A stretch of 64,000 bases of DNA from Saprospirales bacterium (GCA_002698985.1 PAAY01000082.1:1-64000), one strand, 5' to 3'; positions 42,783 through 52,086 are shown, numbered from the stretch's first letter. The notes: a model not told the origin generated them from the letters alone. A program made the numbers and translations.

Positions 42783-44288
42783 ATGTTACGTCGAGTTTCC
42801 TCCCTTCTTTTCTTCATTTTTCTTTCCACTGCTCTTTGGTCCCAGGATGCTTTTCTTGAATTTGACACATCCTGTATGATGCGGCTGGAATACAAAATGG
42901 CTACTTCCCGTAATCCTTACATAGCTTATTCTGCTCTGCTCCCCAATGGAAGTTTACTTATCATGGATGTTGGGGCAAAAGCGCCGGCCATCCTCAGAAA
43001 CAAACCGGCAAGACTTTACAAATGCCAAAACTTTAACCTGACCCTTGCAGATGTCAATCAGATCAATGCCGGGCAGATCAAGTTGTCCGTCTTTCTGGAT
43101 GATAATTCGAGGCTGACTGCTTATGCAGTTGACAAAGTAACATTGATGCAGCAAACCGGGGAGGGTATCAATGTATATGCCCAGGATGCGGTGTTCACAT
43201 TCAACCCTGACAGTCTGGTTTCGGGGAAAAACCTGGCATCCGATAATTCTAAAATGCAGGTTTACCTGGAAGGAATTGTAAAATCTCAATGTGCTGAGGG
43301 CTACATTTTCCGAAGGAAAGAAAACGCCGATGCCAGTGCCTACAAGGAATGGGTTATCATTCCTGAAATCGGGATCGTCGAAAAATCCTCCGTTCAGGGC
43401 AGTGGCTTTTTGAGTGATGTAAAAAAGTCTTCCCTGCGATTGCACAAGGTAGGGGATCAGCCTTATTTCGATTTTCTGACGAAATGGTGTGATGAGGTTC
43501 AGGCTTCTTATTACGACGGCAAGAATCCAAGATCAAAAGGGGATTACAAAGACCTGGTTGAACAACCTGCAGATACGGACAGTGAAAAAAACAATGCGGT
43601 TGACCCCTGCGCACCAACCAAAGAACCCGGAATTCACATTGTCCAGAAAGGCGAAACGCTTTACAGCTTGTCCCGGCGATATGGCGTTTCATTGCAGGAC
43701 CTTCGGGAATGGAACGGCCTCCAGGGCACGGATGTGATCAGCATCTGCCAGCGGCTGGTGGTGGCAGATCCGAAAACGCTCATTCAGCCCTCTGACCAGG
43801 AAAAAGAAACGACAGAACCTTCTTCTGCTTCGGAATCTGTATTCAGCCAGCCAAAAGAAATTTCCGGGTCTGCCTGGCAGAATGCTCCGGAGTTTCACAC
43901 CGTAAGGCCGGGTGAAACTGTGGCCATGTTGGCATACATGTACGGATACACCGAGGAACGCTTCAGAAAGATGAACGGATTGGGGGCAAATGAAGCAATC
44001 ATTCCAGGTCAAAAGCTGCGTACCAGTGACTGTGTCTGCCCTACCGGTACGGCCGCTTCCAAATCGGCCACGTCCACAGGGAAACAGGAGACCGGAATGG
44101 ATAAGGACAAGGAAGTCGATAACGACGATGTTTTTTTCAAGCCCATCCGGGTTCACGTCGTGCAAAAAACGGACACGCTGTTCAGCATTGCCAAACAGTA
44201 CAACACAACTCCCGAGCGTATCATGGAGCTCAACGGTATGAGCAAAGGTGATAAGATTCGTCCGGGCCAAAGGCTGTATGTTCAATGA
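42783..44288 (+). CDS. Secreted protein with three LysM domains
   Basis: A 501-residue protein with a signal peptide (MLRRVSSLLFFIFLSTALWSQ). Residues 22-270 are a beta-rich domain that I do not recognise. Three LysM domains follow, starting near residues 284 (HIVQKGETLYSLSRRYGVS), 370 (HTVRPGETVAMLAYMYGYT) and 458 (HVVQKTDTLFSIAKQYNTT), separated by Ser/Thr/Glu-rich linkers. LysM binds peptidoglycan GlcNAc, so it is probably anchored to the cell wall in the periplasm. Its stop overlaps the start of the TPMT-like gene by ATGA, so the two are coupled. Confidence 0.88.
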   Translation: MLRRVSSLLFFIFLSTALWSQDAFLEFDTSCMMRLEYKMATSRNPYIAYSALLPNGSLLIMDVGAKAPAILRNKPARLYKCQNFNLTLADVNQINAGQIKLSVFLDDNSRLTAYAVDKVTLMQQTGEGINVYAQDAVFTFNPDSLVSGKNLASDNSKMQVYLEGIVKSQCAEGYIFRRKENADASAYKEWVIIPEIGIVEKSSVQGSGFLSDVKKSSLRLHKVGDQPYFDFLTKWCDEVQASYYDGKNPRSKGDYKDLVEQPADTDSEKNNAVDPCAPTKEPGIHIVQKGETLYSLSRRYGVSLQDLREWNGLQGTDVISICQRLVVADPKTLIQPSDQEKETTEPSSASESVFSQPKEISGSAWQNAPEFHTVRPGETVAMLAYMYGYTEERFRKMNGLGANEAIIPGQKLRTSDCVCPTGTAASKSATSTGKQETGMDKDKEVDNDDVFFKPIRVHVVQKTDTLFSIAKQYNTTPERIMELNGMSKGDKIRPGQRLYVQ

Positions 44289-44869
44289 ACGAGCTGAACC
44301 CTGAGTACTGGAACCGGCGCTATCTCAACAATGACATTCCCTGGGATGCCGGCGCTGTAACCACTCCCATAAAGGCCATTATAGACAGCCTCCAGGATAG
44401 GGATCTGAAGATTTTGGTGCCGGGTGCCGGTTCAGGGCATGAAGTAGCCTACCTCATCAGCAAGGGTTTCAAAAACGTTACGGTATGCGAATGGGCACCG
44501 GCTGCTGCAGGGCGCTTACTTTCTCGGGTGCCTGAACTTGCCAAAGACCAGGTTCTGGTCGAAGATTTTTTTCTTTTGAATGGTTCTTTTGACCTCATTC
44601 TGGAACAGACCTTCTTTTGTGCACTCCCCAGAAACCGGCGGGAGGACTATGTTCAAAAAGTTTACGAACTGTTGGTGCCGGGCGGAGCGCTTCGGGGTGT
44701 CCTGTTTTCGGTGGAATTCCCCTTTGACAGACCGCCTTTTGGGGGAAGCCGGGATGAATACCTCCGCTTGTTTTCCGGAAAATTCGAAATCCGAATACTA
44801 GAGACCTGCAAAAATTCCATTCCTCCACGCAGTGGAAATGAGCTCGAGATATACTTTGTAAAATGTTGA
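44285..44869 (+). CDS. TPMT-family methyltransferase
   Basis: A 194-residue cytoplasmic SAM-dependent methyltransferase of the thiopurine S-methyltransferase-like family: YWNRRYLNNDIPWDAG at the start, SAM motif KILVPGAGSGHEVAYL, then TVCEWAP, and the DLILEQTFFCALPRNRREDYV block. Members modify small thiol or selenium compounds, but the substrate is unknown here. It overlaps the LysM gene by 4 bp. Confidence 0.88.
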   Translation: MNELNPEYWNRRYLNNDIPWDAGAVTTPIKAIIDSLQDRDLKILVPGAGSGHEVAYLISKGFKNVTVCEWAPAAAGRLLSRVPELAKDQVLVEDFFLLNGSFDLILEQTFFCALPRNRREDYVQKVYELLVPGGALRGVLFSVEFPFDRPPFGGSRDEYLRLFSGKFEIRILETCKNSIPPRSGNELEIYFVKC

Positions 44870-44929
44870 TTAGCACCTTTGTAGGTGGGGGATTCCGGGG
44901 CTTCCGCTAAAATTTAACACCTGCTGTTC

Positions 44930-44958
44930 TTGCTGTATGCTATGGGCGATTATCTTTG
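44930..44958 (+). promoter_or_regulatory. Promoter for the M23 peptidase gene
   Basis: TTG at 44930-44932 and TATCTTTG at 44951-44958, 18 nt apart, match the consensus. It would give a leader of about 165 nt containing a GCTCC/GGAGC hairpin near 45089-45101. Confidence 0.5.
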
Positions 44959-45129
44959 CCACTGTTTGTGAGACGTTTTTTTCCAAAGAGAAACTTCACC
45001 AGTGCTTTTACTCCAGCTTAAAGTATCCGGGGGAGGCAGATTGATCTGGTCTTTACACATATCCATGAATCACAATTTTTAACCATTGTGCAATTGCTCC
45101 AAAGGAGCGCAAAACTGTGAACTGACCGG

Positions 45130-46506
45130 GTGTTGCTCGGATACAAAAAATCTATACCAGTGGACAAGATTGATTTCGTGAAACGAAAGACGACCCTATT
45201 TCTGAAGAACAACAAGAAATACCTGCTTTATTCGCTTGTACTGATTGTTGTTGTTTCTTCCATTTTCATCTCAGAGAAAAATTCCTTTGTAAACCAGGGC
45301 TCTGTGGTACCCACAGATTTGTTGCGCAAGGCCAAATTGGGTGAATTCCCCATCGTGCAACCCAATATGAAGTACGGTTTCGTGCTGGACACCTTCCAGG
45401 TTTTGGAAGGAGAGGTAAAACCCAACGAAACCATCGGTGAATTGCTGCTGGACAACGGATTTACCGGCGGTGATGTGCACAGCCTGGCTGAAAAGAGCAA
45501 AGAAGTTTACGACCTCGTTCGGAATTTCAGGGTTGGAAAATCATACATGTTTTTGACCCGAAGGGGCGAAGAAAAGCCGTCCTGGTTTGTTTACGAACCG
45601 AATGTGTACGAATATGTGGTGGTTGACCTCGAAAACGGCATGGAAGTACGAAAGGAGGAGAGGCCCGTTGAGGTTAAAGAGGCGGTCTTGCATGGCCAAA
45701 TAAATTCTTCGCTTTGGGTGGCCATAGAGGAGACCGGAGCAAGCATGGAGGTGGCCGCTAAAATGGAAGATGCCCTGGAAACATCCGTTGACTTCTCGCA
45801 CGTGCAGGTTGGCGATGAGTTCAAACTCGTTTACGACGAAAAATACATCGAGGGCAAAAGGGTAGGAGTGGGCAATGTACACGCCGCCTACTACAAACAG
45901 GCTGACAGCGATAAAGAGCACTATGTTTTCTGGTTCGACGGCGGTGGCGAGCATGTCGGTTTTTACGATCAGGAAGGCCGTCCGATGAAAGGCCGCTTTT
46001 TGAAAGCCCCGGTCAAATACACCCGCATTTCTTCACGGTACAATCCCCGCCGGTTTCACCCGGTGCTTAAGCGGGTGCGCCCACACCTCGGAACAGATTA
46101 TGCCGCTCCAACCGGTACGCCCATTTACGCCGTAGGCAATGGAGTGGTGGTGGCCAAGGGCTACACCAAAGGCAACGGCAACTACATCAAAATAAAGCAC
46201 GACAAAGTGTACCAAACCCAGTATTTGCACATGTCCGGTTTTGCGAAGGGAATCAAAAAAGGGTCTTACGTGAGCCAGGGACAGGTGATCGGTTATGTTG
46301 GCAGCACTGGTCTTGCCACCGGCCCGCACGTTTGTTTCCGATTCTGGAAAAACGGCAAGCAGATCAACCATCTGCGGGAATATTTCCCACCTTCAAAGCC
46401 ACTCCCGGATGAGCTCCTGCCGGAGTTCTTCAAAGTACGGGATGTTTACATGGAAAAGCTGAAGGCTGTTGATTCTTCCGTCGCAATGGATGAAACGGCG
46501 CCATAA
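45130..46506 (+). CDS. M23-family peptidoglycan endopeptidase
   Basis: Predicted zinc peptidase that cuts peptidoglycan cross-links, 458 residues from a GTG at 45130. There is no ATG near the start; GTG at 45160 or 45178 would also fit, and all keep the membrane helix YLLYSLVLIVVVSSIFI. Residues 60-290 contain a coiled or beta linker and LysM/OapA-like strands. The C-terminal M23 domain has HLGTDYAAPTGTP (His, Asp zinc ligands), YLHMSGFAKGIKKG and GPHVCFRFW (His ligands). It is an inner-membrane-anchored periplasmic enzyme for cell-wall remodelling. Confidence 0.88.
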   Translation: MLLGYKKSIPVDKIDFVKRKTTLFLKNNKKYLLYSLVLIVVVSSIFISEKNSFVNQGSVVPTDLLRKAKLGEFPIVQPNMKYGFVLDTFQVLEGEVKPNETIGELLLDNGFTGGDVHSLAEKSKEVYDLVRNFRVGKSYMFLTRRGEEKPSWFVYEPNVYEYVVVDLENGMEVRKEERPVEVKEAVLHGQINSSLWVAIEETGASMEVAAKMEDALETSVDFSHVQVGDEFKLVYDEKYIEGKRVGVGNVHAAYYKQADSDKEHYVFWFDGGGEHVGFYDQEGRPMKGRFLKAPVKYTRISSRYNPRRFHPVLKRVRPHLGTDYAAPTGTPIYAVGNGVVVAKGYTKGNGNYIKIKHDKVYQTQYLHMSGFAKGIKKGSYVSQGQVIGYVGSTGLATGPHVCFRFWKNGKQINHLREYFPPSKPLPDELLPEFFKVRDVYMEKLKAVDSSVAMDETAP

Positions 46507-46526
46507 GTTCCGCAACACAGGATAAG

Positions 46527-46563
46527 AAAACGGGTTGGACCAGGCTTGGCTCAACCCGTTTTT
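46527..46563. terminator. Bidirectional terminator between M23 and ubiD genes
   Basis: Stem AAAACGGGTTG/CAACCCGTTTT with T runs in both directions, between two convergent genes; the ubiD-like stop codon touches it. Confidence 0.8.
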
Positions 46564-48386
46564 CATTTGCGCAAGTCATCGAGCAGGCCTTTCACTTTTG
46601 AGGCAATTTCCCTGTCTTCAATCAGCTCGGGAGCATGGTGCGGTTTGGTCCTGGCGTCGAAAATCACCGCACCGGCGCAGCTCCAGTGTTTGTGTTCCAC
46701 CCATTCTTTGATTCCGTAAATGTCGTGGCTGGGGTTGGTGCGGGTAAAAACTTCCCAAAGGAAATTTGCGAAGCGATTGCTTGTGAAACGTGGATCATTC
46801 ACCACCAAAACCATGGGTATGTGCGCCTCAAAATGGTCGGTGAATCTGGAAAGCTCCCTGGCCAGTGCAGGCGGGTCGTCGTACCCCGAATCATCGTTGA
46901 AGCCAGGGCCTTTGATTGCCAGGATACCTGGCATTACGAATTGCGGATCGCTGAAATTGGGTGGCAGTTGAAAGTCAGCGGGTAGCTCCGCTTTCAATTC
47001 TCTTTTCTTCGCTCCGCAACAGGCAACCACCAGCTTGCTCCCCTCATTCCAGCCCGAACCGGAATAATCCAGGGTGTCAATGGTGGTTCGGGTGTGAAAA
47101 TGCAGGTCACGTCTCAGGTCGATACGCTCCAGAATGTGTTTGAAAAATGCCGGCCCATCATGGGTGTCCAGTTCCGGGTGATCATTGCCATCGGCGATGA
47201 AGAGGAACTTGGCTAGCGAGGTCTGGCCTTTGCCGAGGAGGTGATTGGCCTGGGTGAGAATCTCCTCCGGTTTCTTTTCCCGGAAGGGCATGTAGCGTTC
47301 ACTCCCAATGGCCAGCAAGAGCGGATGCACACCGGCCTCGTCAACAGCATGGATCTCTCGGATGCCGGGGAACTCCTGCTCCGTGAGTGGCTCCACCAGC
47401 TCGTGAATCAACCAGCCGAATGAGGTGTCCTCCTGTGGTGGCCTTCCAACCACGGTGAAATGCCAGATGGGATTGTTGCGGTGGTAAACATTTTCAACCT
47501 CCAGCACCGGAAAATCGTGTTTCAAAGAATAATAGCCGAGGTGGTCGCCGAAGGGGCCTTCCGGTTTTTTTTCGTTTTTCCTCACCGTTCCGGTAATGAC
47601 GAAATCGGCCTCTGCGGAAATGGGGTAGCCGTTTTTCCAGCAATAACGGAACCTTCTGCCACCGAGCATTCCGGCAAAAGTCAGCTCGCTCAATCCTTCC
47701 GGCATGGGCATGATGGCTGCAAATGCATGCGATGGAGGCCCACCGACAAAGATGGAGACCCGGAACGGCTCATCTGACTCATTGTACATGGTATGGTGGA
47801 TGCCGATGCCCCTGTGTAGCTGGTAGTGCAGACCCACCTCTTTGTTTATTTCGTAGTCGTTTCCGGAGAGCTGGATGCGGTACATGCCCAGGTTGCTGTG
47901 CATCATGTTTCGGTCGCCGGGCGGAAGGGTCATTACCTGAGGGAGGGTTACAAAGGCGCCGCCATCCATTGGCCAAGAGACGATTTGCGGAAGCTGATCG
48001 ATCCTCGTGGTGTTTTTGAGAACGGGAGCAGAAATGGCTCTCATTGGCAATGCCTTGAGGGCAGTTATTGGTGCACCCAGAAATTGTCCCGGGGATTTCA
48101 GGATTTGGCTTGGGTCTTTTTTTAGTTGGATGACCTTTTTCAGCTTTTTCAGACTATGTCTGAAAATAAAAGCTGTCCGTTCAAAGGTTCCGTAAATGTT
48201 GGACGCAGCCCGGAACGGACTTCCTTTGACTTTCTCAAAAAGCAGGGCAGGCCCCTGCTCAGCATAAACCTGCCGTTGAATTTCGGCCATTTCGAGGTGT
48301 GGGTCAGCTTCCTGTTCGATGCGAAGGAGTTGGCCGTTCTGTTCCAGATCGAGCAGGCATTGCTCCAGGTTTTTGTAGCTCATCAA
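46563..48386 (-). CDS. UbiD-family decarboxylase
   Basis: Prenylated-FMN-dependent decarboxylase family, 607 residues, in the length range of bacterial UbiD/MenA-linked decarboxylases. Marks are GQLLRIEQEADPHLEMAEIQRQVY at the start, VGLHYQLHRGIGIHHT, VFVGGPPSHAFAAIMP-like IFVGGPPSHAFAAIMPMPEG, the E-rich region FGDHLGYYS with catalytic Glu, and NDPRFTSNRFANFLWEVFTRTNP. In Bacteroidota, UbiD is involved in menaquinone (futalosine-type or related) or aromatic acid routes, so this may be a quinone-synthesis enzyme. It starts 3 nt after the fadJ-like stop (or at the second ATG). UbiX is not nearby. Confidence 0.88.
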   Translation of the reverse strand: MMSYKNLEQCLLDLEQNGQLLRIEQEADPHLEMAEIQRQVYAEQGPALLFEKVKGSPFRAASNIYGTFERTAFIFRHSLKKLKKVIQLKKDPSQILKSPGQFLGAPITALKALPMRAISAPVLKNTTRIDQLPQIVSWPMDGGAFVTLPQVMTLPPGDRNMMHSNLGMYRIQLSGNDYEINKEVGLHYQLHRGIGIHHTMYNESDEPFRVSIFVGGPPSHAFAAIMPMPEGLSELTFAGMLGGRRFRYCWKNGYPISAEADFVITGTVRKNEKKPEGPFGDHLGYYSLKHDFPVLEVENVYHRNNPIWHFTVVGRPPQEDTSFGWLIHELVEPLTEQEFPGIREIHAVDEAGVHPLLLAIGSERYMPFREKKPEEILTQANHLLGKGQTSLAKFLFIADGNDHPELDTHDGPAFFKHILERIDLRRDLHFHTRTTIDTLDYSGSGWNEGSKLVVACCGAKKRELKAELPADFQLPPNFSDPQFVMPGILAIKGPGFNDDSGYDDPPALARELSRFTDHFEAHIPMVLVVNDPRFTSNRFANFLWEVFTRTNPSHDIYGIKEWVEHKHWSCAGAVIFDARTKPHHAPELIEDREIASKVKGLLDDLRK

Positions 48387-48389
48387 CCG

Positions 48390-50507
48390 TTAGTTTGTGG
48401 TGGCAGTCCATTTTTTTCGAAGCCAGGATGGAGCACTGAATCGCTGTCCGTGCACAGCTTCCAGCTCGGCGCATTTGTCGAGGAATTTATTGATGCCGTA
48501 GCTGGAGATGTATTGGATCACGCCACCTTTGAAATCCGGGAAGCCCCACCCGAAGATGCTGCCGATGTTGGCTTCTTCTACCGAGTTGATCACTTTTTCC
48601 TGAATGCACCAGACTGCTTCGATGATTTGTGCAAACTGGAGGCGTTCGATGATCTGCTGGTAGGGTTGGGCTGCCGGGTCATTCGGGAAATGTTCGTCCA
48701 GGCCATTCCAGATTTTGACTTCCTTGCCGCTCCAGTCATAAAAACCCTTACCGCTTGCTTTTCCTTTTCTCGAAAGCTCCTGGATCATGGTTTTTAGAAC
48801 CGAAACGGCTGGGTGTTCAACATACTTTTTGCCATAGTGTTCTGCGGCCTGTTTTTCGTACCTCCAAACGAGTTCCAGCGAACGTTCATCAGCCCACTGC
48901 AAAGGGCCGATCGGCATGCCGGCCTTTCTTCCGAGGTTTTCTATGACACTTGCAGGGACACCTTCCTGCAACATGGTAATGCCTTCCAAAATGTAGGTAT
49001 TCAGCACCCTGGAGGCATAAAAGCCCCAGCTGTCATTGACGACGATTGGCGTTTTTCCGATTGCTCTCACAAAATCAAAGGCCTTGGCAATGGTTTCATC
49101 AGAGGTTGAGGCACCTTTTACCACTTCAACCAGGCGTTTCTTTTCCGCTGGCTTCAGAAAGTGGAGTCCAACAAATTTTTCCGGATGGGTAACTTCTTTG
49201 CTCAATTTGGTGATGGGAATGCTGAGTGTATTACTGCCAATGAAGGCCAGGTCGTCGAGGTGTTGCTCTGCTTCCCGCGTTACTTTGGTTTTGACGGTCT
49301 GGTTCTCGAAAACTGATTCGATGACGAGGTCGCAATCGCTGAAATCTTCAGAGTTTTCAGTGGTTTCGATTTTCTTCATAAAAGCCGTCAGCTGTTTCTC
49401 GTCAAAATTCTGGTCCTCCATGTTGCGGAGGATTCCGGCAACCCTTTCCCGGCCCTGTTCCGCAATCATTTTCGACACATCCTTCAACACAACGGAGATT
49501 TTGTTGCTGACGCAAACAGCAGCAATGGCAGAGCCCATTGTACCGGCACCGATGATACCAACTTTGCGGGGTCTGAATCTTCCAAAGCCTTTGGGTCTTT
49601 TCAAACCGTTGTGGATGGCATTGAGGTCAAACCACAGCGCCTTGATCATGTTTTTGCATTCAGGACTTGTCAACAATTTGGCATAATACCTCGATTCGAT
49701 GCGGCATGCCGTGTCGAAATCCACCCGGCTACCTTCATACAGGGTGTTGAGGATGGCCTGGGGAGCAGGAAAGTTATTCTTCCAGCGGGCTGAAAGGGCA
49801 GCCGCCGTTTTGGCAATGTTCCTCGCCATCTGCGGGTCTTTGGCCGTTCCGCCGGGAATGGAGCAGCCTTCACGGTCCCAGGGGCGGGAGGCTTCCCGCA
49901 CTTTTAGCAGCCACTTTTTGGCTTTGTAAAGCAACTCGTGCTCGTCGGCAGCCAGGTCATCGATCAATTGGTGTTCCAGTGCCTTTTCCGGGTTCATCCG
50001 CTCTCCCCTGATGAGATAGTCATAGGCCTTTTTGATGCCCAGCAGCCACATCAAACGGATGACTCCGCCGTTGCCCGGCATGATTCCAAAGTGTATTTCC
50101 GGCAGGCCCAGTTGGATCTCCGGCCGGTTGACGACGATGCGGTGGTGGCAGGCCAGTGCCAGCTCAAAGCCCGTACCGATGGCATTGCCGTTGATGGCGG
50201 CTACAACCGGTACGCCGGGCCGCTCCAGATCCCGGAAAAATCCTTTCAGTTTTTGTGTGTAACCAAAAACGGCTTCGGGATTTGCGGCCTTGTAAAGGTA
50301 TTCGATATCCCCACCTGCCAGAAAGGAGCTCTTGGCGGAGGTGATGATGACGCCTCGCAGTTTGCCCTTTTCTTTTTCCTTCTTCAAATGTTCCAAAACA
50401 GGAACGAAGGCTTCCACGATTTCGTGGTTCAGAATGTTGGCGTCCCTGCCTTTCATGTCCAGGGTCAGCGTCGCAATGAGGTCGGTATCTTTGGTATAGG
50501 TGATCAT
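48390..50507 (-). CDS. FadJ-like bifunctional enoyl-CoA hydratase/3-hydroxyacyl-CoA dehydrogenase
   Basis: Two-step beta-oxidation enzyme of 705 residues. Residues 1-190 are the crotonase/enoyl-CoA hydratase part, with GGDIEYLYKAAN, VVAAINGNAIGTGFELALACHH and LPEIHFGIMPGNGGVIRL. The NAD-binding 3-hydroxyacyl-CoA dehydrogenase part starts near 316 with KVGIIGAGTMGSAIAAVCV, followed by IGSNTLSIPITKLS and PEKFVGLHFLKPAE. Substrate: medium/long acyl-CoA. It is followed by the ubiD-like gene on the same strand; the promoter lies beyond two decamer arrays. Confidence 0.93.
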   Translation of the reverse strand: MITYTKDTDLIATLTLDMKGRDANILNHEIVEAFVPVLEHLKKEKEKGKLRGVIITSAKSSFLAGGDIEYLYKAANPEAVFGYTQKLKGFFRDLERPGVPVVAAINGNAIGTGFELALACHHRIVVNRPEIQLGLPEIHFGIMPGNGGVIRLMWLLGIKKAYDYLIRGERMNPEKALEHQLIDDLAADEHELLYKAKKWLLKVREASRPWDREGCSIPGGTAKDPQMARNIAKTAAALSARWKNNFPAPQAILNTLYEGSRVDFDTACRIESRYYAKLLTSPECKNMIKALWFDLNAIHNGLKRPKGFGRFRPRKVGIIGAGTMGSAIAAVCVSNKISVVLKDVSKMIAEQGRERVAGILRNMEDQNFDEKQLTAFMKKIETTENSEDFSDCDLVIESVFENQTVKTKVTREAEQHLDDLAFIGSNTLSIPITKLSKEVTHPEKFVGLHFLKPAEKKRLVEVVKGASTSDETIAKAFDFVRAIGKTPIVVNDSWGFYASRVLNTYILEGITMLQEGVPASVIENLGRKAGMPIGPLQWADERSLELVWRYEKQAAEHYGKKYVEHPAVSVLKTMIQELSRKGKASGKGFYDWSGKEVKIWNGLDEHFPNDPAAQPYQQIIERLQFAQIIEAVWCIQEKVINSVEEANIGSIFGWGFPDFKGGVIQYISSYGINKFLDKCAELEAVHGQRFSAPSWLRKKWTATTN

Positions 50508-50537
50508 TTTTTTTGTGTCTTCTGCAAATTCTGTTGG

Positions 50538-50588
50538 GGATTATGGAGGATTATGAGGATTATGAAGGATTATAGAGGATTATGGAGG
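50538..50588. repeat. Decamer tandem array 6
   Basis: Five units, GGATTATGRA or close, on the plus strand (one is 9 nt long), in the 5' leader of the minus-strand fadJ-like gene. On this strand the unit rotates to GAGGATTATG, so its polarity is opposite to that of array 7 next to it. Confidence 0.85.
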
Positions 50589-50608
50589 CATACTACGATT
50601 TCTTTCAA

Positions 50609-50660
50609 CCTCTCTAAACCACTCTCAACTCCTCTCAACTCCTCTCAACTCCCCTCAACC
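50609..50660. repeat. Decamer tandem array 7
   Basis: Five units, mostly CTCCTCTCAA, on the plus strand; on the minus strand the unit rotates to GAGGAGTTGA. It lies 20 nt from array 6 in the inverse orientation, so the two can pair in the leader RNA. Confidence 0.85.
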
Positions 50661-50671
50661 TTCAACGCTGG

Positions 50672-50679
50672 CAAAGGTA
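50672..50679 (-). promoter_or_regulatory. -7 element for the fadJ-like gene
   Basis: Reads TACCTTTG on the minus strand, matching TAnnTTTG. The leader to the ATG at 50507 would be about 160 nt and contains decamer arrays 7 and 6. Confidence 0.55.
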
Positions 50680-50805
50680 GAAAAGAGCAAAAGCATCGGC
50701 AGGACTATTTGGTGACGGCTTTCAGCAGTTGATTCATGCAAGTCTCTGGGAAGTTTATAGATTAGGGCTTCAAAAAATCAGGTTTTCTTCAAAAAAACTC
50801 AGGAA

Positions 50806-52086
50806 ATGAAAGAAAGGAGAACCTTCATTCGCCGCTTAGCCGGAGCCGCAGCATTGGTTCCTTTTTTCGAAACACTTCAGGGCAAAAGCTTTTTGACCAC
50901 CCTCGAGGAATATGCCAGCATGCCACCGGATGAATGTGCCACCGATGAAGATTTCTGGTACTATGTCCAACAGGCTTATACGGTTTCTGCAAACATCATC
51001 AACCTCAACAATGGTGGTGTATCGCCCCAGCCGAGGGTGGTTCAGGAAGCCGTTGAGCGTTACAACAGGATGAGCAATGAAGCCCCCAGCTATTATATGT
51101 GGCGCATCCTGGATAAGGGGAGGGAACCGCTTCGGGCCAAGCTGGCGGACCTGGCAGGTTGCTCACCCGAAGAGCTGGCCATTAACCGTAATTCTTCGGA
51201 AGCGCTGGAGACCATAATTTTCGGCCTCCGTCTCAAGGCCGGCGACGAGGTGGTGCTCACCAAACAGGATTACCCCAACATGATCAATGCCTGGAAACAG
51301 CGGGAGCACAGGGACGGTATCGTGTTGAAATGGCTGGATTTCCAATTTCCCATCGCTGACAAGCAGCAAATTGTGGACACTTTCGTCAATGCCTTTTCCG
51401 AAAAAACCAAAGTGGTTCACCTGACGCACATCATTAACTGGATGGGACAAATCTTACCGGTCCGGGAAATTGCCGACGAAGCGCATAAAAGAGGCATCGA
51501 AGTACTGGTGGATGCAGCCCACAGCTTTGCTCACCTGGATTACAAGATTCCCGACCTGAAATGCGACTATTTTGGAACCAGTCTTCACAAATGGCTTTGT
51601 GCACCTTTCGGAAGTGGTTTGCTTTACGTCAGAAAGGAGAAGATTGCAAAGTTGTACCCCTTGTTTGCCGCAGGCGATCCTGAATCCGATGACATCCGCA
51701 AGTTTGAAAATCTGGGAACTCGTTCCTTCGCAATTGAACAGGCCATCGGCCAGGCGGTGGATTTCCACAACATGATTGGCGCTGAGCGCAAACAGAAGCG
51801 CTTGCAGTTCCTCAAGGAGTACTGGACCCGAAAAGTCCTGGAGTTTGAGGGGGTGTCTATAGGCACTTCTCTTCATCCGGAGTATTCCTGTGCCATTGCC
51901 CTGCTGAAAATTGAAGGTAAAACACCCGTTGAGGTTGCCGACTATCTGTTCAGAAACTTCAAGATCCACACGGTGGCCATCAACTGGGAGAACATCCACG
52001 GCGTGAGAATTACCCCCAATGTTTACACCACAACCAAAAACCTCGATACGTTGGTGGCAGGAATTGCCGAGCTTTGCAAAACTTAA
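50806..52086 (+). CDS. Tat-exported class V aminotransferase (isopenicillin N epimerase-like)
   Basis: A PLP-dependent aminotransferase of 426 residues whose N-terminus MKERRTFIRRLAGAAALVPFF has the twin-Arg motif RRxFIRR, a Tat signal for folded export with cofactor. The class V fold is shown by NNGGVSPQPRVVQEAVERYN, NRNSSEALETIIFG, LTHIINWMGQILPV, DAAHSFAHLDY and GTSLHKWLCAPFGSG with PLP Lys262. Its substrate is unknown; similar isopenicillin-N-epimerase-like proteins occur in many Bacteroidota. It is plus-strand, divergent from the fadJ-like gene. Confidence 0.88.
   Translation: MKERRTFIRRLAGAAALVPFFETLQGKSFLTTLEEYASMPPDECATDEDFWYYVQQAYTVSANIINLNNGGVSPQPRVVQEAVERYNRMSNEAPSYYMWRILDKGREPLRAKLADLAGCSPEELAINRNSSEALETIIFGLRLKAGDEVVLTKQDYPNMINAWKQREHRDGIVLKWLDFQFPIADKQQIVDTFVNAFSEKTKVVHLTHIINWMGQILPVREIADEAHKRGIEVLVDAAHSFAHLDYKIPDLKCDYFGTSLHKWLCAPFGSGLLYVRKEKIAKLYPLFAAGDPESDDIRKFENLGTRSFAIEQAIGQAVDFHNMIGAERKQKRLQFLKEYWTRKVLEFEGVSIGTSLHPEYSCAIALLKIEGKTPVEVADYLFRNFKIHTVAINWENIHGVRITPNVYTTTKNLDTLVAGIAELCKT

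Noticed and set aside
42610-42879. An 89-codon frame before the LysM gene
   Set aside because: It runs through the promoter region and into the LysM gene in another frame; the LysM frame has a clear signal peptide.
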